From Maricaulis sp965242785 (GTDB lineage Bacteria > Pseudomonadota > Alphaproteobacteria > Caulobacterales > Maricaulaceae): a DNA stretch of 64,000 bases. The notes under the pieces were generated by a model that worked only from the letters and a program-made list of their open reading frames with translations, did not search any database and was not told where the DNA came from. Made by a program: the position numbers and the translations under genes. Positions within the stretch are counted from its first letter, which is position 1, and every line of letters starts with the position of its first letter. The stretch is from NCBI GenBank assembly GCA_965242785.1, contig CBDETA010000004.1, positions 1,426,001 to 1,490,000 on the forward strand, in the 5' to 3' direction. Of this stretch, positions 24,117-30,274 are shown in pieces.

Positions 24117-24698
24117 TTAAAGTCTGAAGCCCTGTACTAGAGACACAGCCCAATCGTACAGCGCGGCGATAGTTGGAATGAACAGGTAGATCAACGCCAG
24201 AACGCCACCACCGGTCATCCAACCATGTGCCCATGAGAACCGGTTGCGTGTTTGCTTGAGTTCGAAGCTCGGCGTGAAATCTCTCACCGAAAGGGGCTCT
24301 CCGGCGACCACACGTTTCATGTTTTCCGGTGAACTCCAGTCCTTGTATGTATCGAGCGCGGCTGTCATCAGCCGGCCGGAAAGTTCCATTTGCTCCTTTG
24401 CTTGTGCCGTCAACGCCGACAGGCCCAGGAAAACCGCGACGGCAAAGCACAAGATGGACAAGCAAATGAGGTTGAACCCGAGCGCAGTGGTATCGGCCAA
24501 TTGGCTTGCGAGAAGGGCGATCGAGCTGGCCGACCCGAGAAGCGTGAATCGCCTCGAGTCCGTGAGAGCGCGCTCGGCCTCATCGGCATTCTTGGCGGCC
24601 AGGGCTTGATAGTGGTCGGCGCGCTCCTTTGCGACCTGCAACAAACGTTGCTTGGCCTTAAAGGCAAGCTGTTGATCGACGCCAGAAGGCAGTGTCAT
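24117..24698 (-). CDS. Three-TM membrane protein, unknown (SLATT-like layout)
   Basis: 193 aa from the ATG at 24698, supported by GAGGGGA upstream; the frame is open 43 codons further but that part overlaps spacer. An N-terminal amphipathic helix (KAKQRLLQVAKERADHYQAL) precedes two closely spaced membrane segments (TLLGSASSIALLASQL, ICLSILCFAVAVFLGLSAL). A cytosolic helical region and a third segment (GGGVLALIYLFIPTIAALY) follow. The helix-TM-TM-helix plan recalls SLATT membrane effectors of immune systems, but sequence proof is lacking. It forms an apparent operon with DUF2513, opposite to the phage late genes. Confidence 0.65.
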   Translation of the reverse strand: MTLPSGVDQQLAFKAKQRLLQVAKERADHYQALAAKNADEAERALTDSRRFTLLGSASSIALLASQLADTTALGFNLICLSILCFAVAVFLGLSALTAQAKEQMELSGRLMTAALDTYKDWSSPENMKRVVAGEPLSVRDFTPSFELKQTRNRFSWAHGWMTGGGVLALIYLFIPTIAALYDWAVSLVQGFRL

Positions 24699-24882
24699 CG
24701 ATTCCCCTCGCTGAAATCGGCGGGGGTCGGCGTGTTCCAGCACGCCAAACCGCAGGATCACACCCTGCCCGAGGAGACGCTGCAGCCGTCTCGATCGATC
24801 CCGCCACCGGCCAACCGGCGCGGGCATTCAAGTGTGAGTTCAACCATATCTGGGCGGCAAGCGTAACCTGGCCAAGCGCATC

Positions 24883-25602
24883 GTGCGGATCCTCGACAGC
24901 CTGCCGCACGAGACCTATGCCGAGCCCTTCGTGGGCATGGGCGGCATCTTCCTGCGCCGGCGCATCGCCCGGCCGGCCGAGGTGATCAATGATTGGTCCC
25001 AGGATGTGGCGACCTTCTATCGCGTTGTCCAGCGGCACTACGCCGCCTTCCTGGACATGCTGCGCTTCCAGATCACCAGTCGGCGCGAGTTCGAGCGCCT
25101 GCAGGCCACCGATCCCGGCACACTCACAGACATGGAACGCGCCGCGCGCTTCCTCTATCTGCAGACGCTGGCCTTTGGCGGCAAGGTGTCGGGTCGCGCT
25201 TTTGGCGTGGCGCCGGGCTATGCCGGCGGCTTTAACGTCTACTCGATCGCTACGCGGCTCGAAGCCCTGCACGAGCGCCTGGCGGCGGTGATCATCGAGC
25301 GCCTGCCCTATGCCGATTTCATCGAGCGCTATGACCGGCCGGCGACGCTGTTCTATCTCGACCCGCCCTATCACGGCGGCGAGAATGACTATGGCAAGGG
25401 CATGTTCGAGCGTGCCGACTTCCAGCGCCTGGCAGACCAGCTGGCCGGCATCAAGGGCCGCTTTGTGATGTCCATCAATGACGTGCCTGAGATCCGCGAG
25501 ATCTTCGCCGCGTTCCGGATGGACGCCGTCGAGCTGAAATATGGCGTCTCCAAGGGGATCGCCACCGATGCGAGAGAGCTGATTATCCAGGGGCCGGGTT
25601 AG
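24883..25602 (+). CDS. DNA adenine methyltransferase, Dam/D12 class (N-terminus unresolved)
   Basis: 239 aa from GTG 24883, the first usual start. Motif I is EPFVGMGGIFL (SAM binding), motif IV is LFYLDPPYHGG (catalytic DPPY). It would methylate adenine N6 in a short site, perhaps protecting phage DNA from restriction. The frame upstream of the GTG still encodes PYLGGKRNLAKRI, the conserved first block of this family, but a TGA at 24835-24837 stops it. Skipping one A at 24843 would join it to GTG 24834. So the gene either starts at a rare codon, is N-truncated, or carries a 1-base frameshift. Confidence 0.8.
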   Translation: MRILDSLPHETYAEPFVGMGGIFLRRRIARPAEVINDWSQDVATFYRVVQRHYAAFLDMLRFQITSRREFERLQATDPGTLTDMERAARFLYLQTLAFGGKVSGRAFGVAPGYAGGFNVYSIATRLEALHERLAAVIIERLPYADFIERYDRPATLFYLDPPYHGGENDYGKGMFERADFQRLADQLAGIKGRFVMSINDVPEIREIFAAFRMDAVELKYGVSKGIATDARELIIQGPG

Positions 25603-25729
25603 CCAAGGCGAGTAAGGCGGTGACGATCATGGCCAGAAGCCCAAACACCATCAGTGCGGTGATCGCAGAGTCCAGCCAGGGCGGGTTTTTGGGGGCGCCG
25701 TAATCGGGAGACTTCTCGTATCCGGACAT
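25583..25729 (-). CDS. Possible 48-aa one-TM protein
   Basis: ATG at 25729, TAA at 25583-25585, overlapping the 3' end of the methylase gene by 20 bases on the other strand. It reads MSGYEKSPDYGAPKNPPW, then a clear membrane segment (ITALMVFGLLAMIVTALLAL). GAGG lies seven to eight bases before the start. Nothing else explains this stretch; coding is plausible but not proven. Confidence 0.4.
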   Translation of the reverse strand: MSGYEKSPDYGAPKNPPWLDSAITALMVFGLLAMIVTALLALANPAPG

Positions 25730-25899
25730 GGTTTGGCCTCGCATCAGGGTGGCGAAAACCTAGCGACCCTAGCTGACCGGAAGCGTGATCTGCGTCACGC
25801 CTGATGGTTTGCGCATGCCTGACATGCCTTGGCGGTACTTGCGCATCCGGCTGGAGTTTGCTTGTTTGGGGAGAGGGGGAGGTAGGACGTGGCTCCCGA

Positions 25900-26013
25900 A
25901 TGTGTCCATACTGCATCACACTGTCGCAGCATGTTCACGATTTCGCCACTTCCTATTGGCAGGCTGTGGAAAACGCACTAAGTGCAGCCGCCGTAAGAAA
26001 GAGGCCGCTATGA
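25900..26013 (+). CDS. Doubtful 37-aa ORF with CPYC motif
   Basis: ATG 25900 to TGA 26011-26013; the stop overlaps the next ATG (ATGA). It starts MCPYCITLSQHVHDFATSY. Codon third positions are not GC-biased like true genes nearby, so it may be only spacer. The 25,730-25,899 stretch before it shows no other gene; it should hold the promoter for the 26-kb genes but I see no clear element. Confidence 0.2.
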   Translation: MCPYCITLSQHVHDFATSYWQAVENALSAAAVRKRPL

Positions 26014-26171
26014 CACCGAAAGCTAATACGTCGCCGCGCCGGCCGGTTGGCCCGACGCCGCCGAAGGCCGACTACGCTCGCGAACTTCGCGATACCGAAT
26101 ACAAGGAAGTCCTGGACAACAGCCGCCGTATGGGCGCCGACTTCCAAATCCTTGAGACGATCAAGCTGTAA
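26010..26171 (+). CDS. 53-aa protein, candidate antitoxin partner
   Basis: ATG 26010 preceded by AAAGAGG. The N-terminus is Pro/Arg/Lys-rich (TPKANTSPRRPVGPTPPK); the C-terminal half is a charged helix (DYARELRDTEYKEVLDNSRR) ending in a hydrophobic DFQILETIKL. It ends in TAATG, sharing bases with the start of the PemK/MazF-like gene. A short, basic, partly disordered protein coupled to a MazF-like gene is what a small antitoxin would look like, but no known antitoxin family is recognised. Confidence 0.5.
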   Translation: MTPKANTSPRRPVGPTPPKADYARELRDTEYKEVLDNSRRMGADFQILETIKL

Positions 26172-26671
26172 TGACAAAGGCCGCTCGCCCATGGGGCGTG
26201 CGGCCCCATCTCTTCGACATTTGCTGGGTCCGCTTTCCGTACCACGGAGACAAGGGTCGCCCCGCGCGCGATATGCACCCGTGCCTGACCATCGCCCTTG
26301 GTCAGGACAGTGAACGTTTCTGGGTGGGCGTGGTGTATGGCACCAGCAATCTTCGCCTCGGGCAAAGGGATCAGATTGACGCCATCGTGATGGCCCACAC
26401 GGATCTCGCCGCGATGGGGCTGGGCAGGGCGACCCGCTTCGATTTTGATCGTGTGATGTGGCTGCCGTGGGACGATGAGTACTTCGTTGAGTCCAAAGGC
26501 AATCCCGGGTCACCGGTGCATTCGCGTGCAACCGACAGCCTCATTCATGAGGTGAAGGAAACCTTGCGGGTGCGGCAGGCCATGGGCTTGCCTGCCTATC
26601 CGTTGGACCCGATTCCGACAGTGCCTGAAGGAATGGCAGGGCCGGTCACTCCGCAAGAGCAAGACAACTGA
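26171..26671 (+). CDS. PemK/MazF-like protein (candidate RNase toxin)
   Basis: 166 aa. The first 90 residues follow the PemK/MazF SH3-like barrel pattern: HLFDICWVRFPYHGD (strand 1 and loop), RPARDMHPCLTIAL in the usual RP-LV place, then WVGVVYGTSNL, where a GTS(Q/N) turn is typical. TRFDFDRVMWLPWDDEYF looks like a later family strand. MazF-type enzymes cut mRNA. The ~60 C-terminal residues are extra. It is translationally coupled to the 53-aa gene. Similarity is judged by eye, so toxin activity is an inference. Confidence 0.5.
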   Translation: MTKAARPWGVRPHLFDICWVRFPYHGDKGRPARDMHPCLTIALGQDSERFWVGVVYGTSNLRLGQRDQIDAIVMAHTDLAAMGLGRATRFDFDRVMWLPWDDEYFVESKGNPGSPVHSRATDSLIHEVKETLRVRQAMGLPAYPLDPIPTVPEGMAGPVTPQEQDN

Positions 26672-26747
26672 CAAGTCTTGACGGCCGCCTCCTGGGGCGA
26701 CAGGGTCACATCGGGCGGCGTTGAGGGCATCATATGGAGGATCCGGC

Positions 26748-26990
26748 ATGGATCATGATGCCCCCCTTTCCCCACAATTAGATGAGCTGCAGCCGGACGC
26801 GTTTGATGACCTCGTGTTCGACATCGTCTTTGCCATCCGGCACAAGCTGCCGGTTGTGCGACGGGATCTGGGTTCGCAGGAAAACTGCGACTATGTCGGT
26901 CGTCGTGTCGCAACGATGTTGCGCCGGCGATATCAGCTCGCTCGCCGCGATCCGGCAGCGCTGCATTCCACTCCCGACATGACAGGCTAA
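26748..26990 (+). CDS. Small unknown protein
   Basis: 80 aa from ATG 26748, fixed by TGGAGG at 26735-26740. Acidic N-terminus (LSPQLDELQPDAFDDLVF), then a basic helical end (GRRVATMLRRRYQLARRD). The TAA stop touches the fifth copy of the phage palindrome, and the gene converges with the glycosyltransferase-like gene. No family recognised. Confidence 0.5.
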   Translation: MDHDAPLSPQLDELQPDAFDDLVFDIVFAIRHKLPVVRRDLGSQENCDYVGRRVATMLRRRYQLARRDPAALHSTPDMTG

Positions 26991-28000
26991 CCGAACGCCG
27001 TTCGGTGGGCGGCGACAAGCGCGGTGGTGATGATGATGGTGATGGCGACGCTGTCCGTTATCCGACGGCGTTTGCGGGCAGGATACTGCAGGATGTGTGC
27101 GGCGATCGCCGGCACCAGCATCAGGGCGCCGGGCGCCAGCCAGCGGTCCCGGATCAGGCTGGCGCCCGACATCAGGCTGGCGGCCAGCACCAGCAGGATG
27201 AACAGGGCGCCGGCGCGGCCCGGTTCCAGATAGATGGGGTGCGGCCATTTCGGTCCAGGCTGGATCCAGGCGGCGACCATCCCGATCAAGACCACCAGGC
27301 CCGCCTCGCTGAGTGGCGAGGTGATGGCGTCCAAAAGCCCCGCCTGCAGGGCAGACCAACCCGACTCCGGATAGAATTCGGCCATGCCTCCGGTGACGGT
27401 GCCGGTATGCATGGCCATCAACAGGTAGAAGGGTGCCGCCATGGCTAGCGCCAGAGCACCCGCCGCGGCCAGGTGCCTGATCCACTTCCGCAGAGCCGGG
27501 CGCCGCAGGGACAGCACAGCCAGAATCTGCGCCGCGATCACCAGCGCCATGGAGTGTTTGAACACAAGGCCGACAGCCCACACTGCACCGAGTTTCCACC
27601 AGAAGCCCGCCTCCGGTCGGCCGACCCTGGCTGTCAGTAGGGCGGTGGACCAGGCCGTGGCCGCCAGCAACGGGCCGGAATGTGTCACCGCCGCCTGCGC
27701 GTCCACACCGATCGTCGGGATCAGGAAGGCCAATGCCACGGCCGAGAGGCCGGATCCGGCGACCAGGTTCTCGGCGGCGCGGTGGATGCCAGTAATGATC
27801 CCGGCCAAGGCGGCGTATTTCAGCAGATCCAGGGCGAACACGCTGCCGCCTGTCAGGTGCAGCAGCCCGGTCGCGATCCAGGCATAGAGCGGCATCTGTT
27901 CGTCATAGACCCAGCGCCACTCGGCCGAGAACTCCAGCAGCTCCAGCTGGTCACCGACAAAGGCCGGATTGATCGCCCGGGAGATGAGGCCGATGATCAC
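26987..28000 (-). CDS. GT39/PMT-like membrane glycosyltransferase at the prophage end
   Basis: At least 337 aa, multi-pass. After a hydrophobic N-terminus comes INPAFVGDQLELLEFSAEW, with the acidic residue expected in the first periplasmic loop, and YDEQMPLYAWIATG, matching the 'PPLyaWl' signature of GT39-type enzymes that use lipid-linked sugars. About eight further membrane spans follow. Such prophage genes can alter host surface glycans. The start is uncertain: no ATG exists upstream of residue ~110; GTG 28000 is used here, CTG 28024 is possible. The frame runs on through a tRNA fragment, which is an accident, not coding. Confidence 0.65.
   Translation of the reverse strand: MIIGLISRAINPAFVGDQLELLEFSAEWRWVYDEQMPLYAWIATGLLHLTGGSVFALDLLKYAALAGIITGIHRAAENLVAGSGLSAVALAFLIPTIGVDAQAAVTHSGPLLAATAWSTALLTARVGRPEAGFWWKLGAVWAVGLVFKHSMALVIAAQILAVLSLRRPALRKWIRHLAAAGALALAMAAPFYLLMAMHTGTVTGGMAEFYPESGWSALQAGLLDAITSPLSEAGLVVLIGMVAAWIQPGPKWPHPIYLEPGRAGALFILLVLAASLMSGASLIRDRWLAPGALMLVPAIAAHILQYPARKRRRITDSVAITIIITTALVAAHRTAFG
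26990..27006. repeat. Phage palindrome copy 5 (ACCGAACG-C-CGTTCGGT)
   Basis: Perfect 8+1+8 repeat between convergent genes, overlapping the last codons of the glycosyltransferase-like gene. Same core as copies 1-4, the last one seen in the window. Confidence 0.8.
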
Positions 28001-28123
28001 AACGGCCGCGATACAAAACGACAGTTTCCATTCCGACGCCCCTTGTAACGCATTGATATTATAGCCCGTGAACGGATGCAGAACCGTCGGAATGCTGCTT
28101 GATTCAGTGGCGGTGCCTCGGGC

Positions 28124-28171
28124 CTCATAATCGTGAGGTCGAGAGTTCAAGTCTCTCCCTCGCCACCATTT
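28124..28171 (+). repeat. 3' half of elongator tRNA-Met: probable prophage attR
   Basis: 28124-28168 reads as a tRNA-Met from the anticodon loop (CTCATAA) through variable loop AGGTC, T arm GAGAG-TTCAAGT-CTCTC, acceptor strand CCTCGCC, A and CCA. The bases upstream do not form a D arm or pair with the anticodon stem, so the 5' half is missing. Tyrosine integrases typically recombine at such tRNA 3' halves. The last 26 bases recur exactly at 36686-36711. Confidence 0.8.
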
Positions 28172-28361
28172 TTCCGCCGGGAACTGAGTCAGGCGGATCC
28201 GCGATCCCCCATGCATCCGAACAACCAGTCACGGCCTCGGACGTGCGCAAGCTCTGATCGGTCAGTCGGGCTGACTTGACGGGGCGCCGCCTTGCGGGCC
28301 CGGCGGGGACATTGATGGGAACGGGCGTCGTCCGCTTGACCCGGGTTGCAGGGTCTGGACC

Positions 28362-28718
28362 TCAGAACGGCAACCGCAGCCCCAGTCGCGGACCCAGCCA
28401 GGTCATCGCGAGATACAGTCCCACGGTGACCACGCAACCCAGCAGCAGGGATGGCCAGAAGCCGACGTCGCGTCGAAGCAATGCCGGGATCAGCAGGAAC
28501 ATGGGCAGGGAGGGCAGGACGAACCAGAAGGTGGCTTCGGCGTGGTCGGCGAGCCGATTGGTGTCCTTCGTCTCCTGCCAGAGCCAGACCATGCCCAGGA
28601 CGGAGACGATCGGCAGGGAGGCGACCAACGCGCCCATGGCCGCGCTGCGCTTGGCGGTTTCCGAAACGATGCCGACCAGGACACCGGAGATGAGGGATTT
28701 GATGACCAGCCAGAGCAT
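28362..28718 (-). CDS. DUF3147 membrane protein of the metal island
   Basis: 118 aa, four hydrophobic spans. LWLVIKSLISGVLVGIVSE, AKRSAAMGALVASLP, WLWQETKD and TFWFVLPSLPMFLLIPALL are the DUF3147 hallmarks. The family has no proven function; it is often placed downstream of CzcCBA-type efflux genes, as here. Last gene of the leftward operon, 57 bases after the anchor protein gene. Between it and the tRNA fragment (28,172-28,361) I see no gene. Confidence 0.85.
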   Translation of the reverse strand: MLWLVIKSLISGVLVGIVSETAKRSAAMGALVASLPIVSVLGMVWLWQETKDTNRLADHAEATFWFVLPSLPMFLLIPALLRRDVGFWPSLLLGCVVTVGLYLAMTWLGPRLGLRLPF

Positions 28719-28775
28719 GATCGGTCTCCTGGAAAGGCGGGTGGCCCGTATTGAGCCGGACCACCCGGCTCCCGT

Positions 28776-29462
28776 CTAGAACAGTCGGTTGAATGCGCTG
28801 TAGGCCCCCCGTGTGCGCAGGGTGACTGTCACGGCGACCTCGGAACGGTTGCGCCAGAACCAGCCATGAGCGCCGTCGAACTCGGCAGCAAACTCGCCAC
28901 TGTCGCCGGGCTCGTTACGACCCTGGCGGTAGGAGATGAAGGCATCCTGCGGGTTGTCGCCGTGCAGGTCGGAGTTCAGACCGGCCTGATCGGTCGTCCA
29001 ATCATAGATGGCGACCTCTCCTTGCCGCATGGTCAGCTTGACCTCCGTGGCCTCGCCTGGCTGCAGGGTGATGGAGATCGTGTCGCGCCATTCCGGGGCG
29101 GCCGGCTCGACCGGAGCCTCGGTCACCGGTGCGGCCTCTTCCGGCACCGCCGTTTCAACAGGCGGGTCCTGCGGGATGGCAGCGGCAGACGAGACGGCGG
29201 CTTCCTGCGGTGCCGGTGTTTCGGTCTGGGCCGTAGTGGTTTCACGGTCAGCAGCGGCTTCCTCGGCCAGCTGCATCTTGATCTCGCCCATCTGGGTCAG
29301 ACCGAGGACACGGCCGATCCGGGTCGGATCGATGCCGTACTCGGCGGGCAGGACGATGGTCACCAGAATGACGATGGCCGCCACCAGCGCCACCAGGGCG
29401 GATTTCAGAAGGCTCTCGCTGGCCGGAAGATCGTCGCGGGACGGGAGTTGGGAATTGAACAT
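28776..29462 (-). CDS. Membrane-anchored periplasmic protein of efflux operons
   Basis: 228 aa from ATG 29462 (GGAGA upstream). One N-terminal membrane anchor (LLKSALVALVAAIVILVTIV), then PAEYGIDPTRIGRVLGLTQM, a conserved block in 'transmembrane anchor' proteins that accompany HupE and HME-RND genes. An Ala/Pro/Glu/Thr-rich linker follows. A C-terminal beta domain (ISITLQPGEATEVKLTM, then GEVAIYDWTTD and HGWFWRNRS) probably lies in the periplasm. Function unknown. Confidence 0.78.
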   Translation of the reverse strand: MFNSQLPSRDDLPASESLLKSALVALVAAIVILVTIVLPAEYGIDPTRIGRVLGLTQMGEIKMQLAEEAAADRETTTAQTETPAPQEAAVSSAAAIPQDPPVETAVPEEAAPVTEAPVEPAAPEWRDTISITLQPGEATEVKLTMRQGEVAIYDWTTDQAGLNSDLHGDNPQDAFISYRQGRNEPGDSGEFAAEFDGAHGWFWRNRSEVAVTVTLRTRGAYSAFNRLF

Positions 29463-29485
29463 GGGAAGTCTCCGAAAATCTGTAT

Positions 29486-30202
29486 CTACGCGACGAAATA
29501 GCCGGTGAGCTGGTAGCCCATCAGGATGAAACCGGCGCACATGAGGATGGTGTTGGCGAGGTAGGCATGACGGGCAAAGCTCGCCGTGCGCCGCCAGAAG
29601 CCCATCGCGATCAGGATGGCTGCGAGGGCCAGGAGCTGGCCGATCTCGACCCCGACATTGAAGGCCAAAAGGTTGGGCAGCAGCCCGTCCGGCGCGATGT
29701 CATAGTCGATCAGCTTGGTCGACAGGCCGAAACCGTGGAACAGGCCGAAGACCAGCGTGGCAGCCTTGGTGGAGGGCTGTACGCCGAACCAGCGCTGGAA
29801 GGCTCCCAGATTGTCCAACGCCTTGTAGACCACGGACAGGCCGATAATGGCGTCGATCAGATAGGCATTCAGCCCGATATTGAAGAAGACACCGGCCAGC
29901 ATGGTGGTGGAATGACCGATAGCGAACAGGCTGACATAGATGCCGACATGCTTGAGCCGGTAAAGAAAGAAGACCACGCCGAACAGGAAGAGAAGGTGGT
30001 CATACCCCGTCACCATGTGCTTGGCGCCCAGATAGAGAAAGGGGATCAGATTGATGCCCGTGATCTCCTGGATATAGCCCTTATCGCCCTCCGTGACCCC
30101 GTGGGCCAGCGCATCGCCGCCCACCAGGAGACACGCGGAAAGGACCGCGAAGATCGCCCAGAGCGACCGGTTGGAGCCCGAAACGGGCAGGAATGAGAAC
30201 AT
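29486..30202 (-). CDS. HupE/UreJ-family metal permease
   Basis: 238 aa with an apparent signal peptide ending ALAHG and six membrane spans. GAKHMVTGYDHLLFLFG contains the HX5DH metal motif of HupE nickel/cobalt permeases, and GLFHGFGLST and GVEIGQL are further family blocks. It may move Ni/Co or related metal across the inner membrane, working beside the CzcCBA pump. It lies 72 bases downstream of czcA in the same operon. Confidence 0.85.
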   Translation of the reverse strand: MFSFLPVSGSNRSLWAIFAVLSACLLVGGDALAHGVTEGDKGYIQEITGINLIPFLYLGAKHMVTGYDHLLFLFGVVFFLYRLKHVGIYVSLFAIGHSTTMLAGVFFNIGLNAYLIDAIIGLSVVYKALDNLGAFQRWFGVQPSTKAATLVFGLFHGFGLSTKLIDYDIAPDGLLPNLLAFNVGVEIGQLLALAAILIAMGFWRRTASFARHAYLANTILMCAGFILMGYQLTGYFVA

Positions 30203-30274
30203 GTGATACTCCGAGGTGAAGTCTGGCTGCGCGACCCGGCCCGGACAGGACGCCCGGACCGGATCACAGGGGGA

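Noticed and set aside
28081..28171. Complete tRNA-Met gene
   Set aside because: Only the 3' half matches. The bases before 28124 do not form a D arm or pair with the acceptor or anticodon strands.
28001..28216. N-terminal extension of the glycosyltransferase-like gene (WWRGRDLNSRPHDYEARG and similar)
   Set aside because: This peptide is the reverse translation of the tRNA-Met fragment, a common false extension in annotations. The real protein cannot include the tRNA part as a functional domain.
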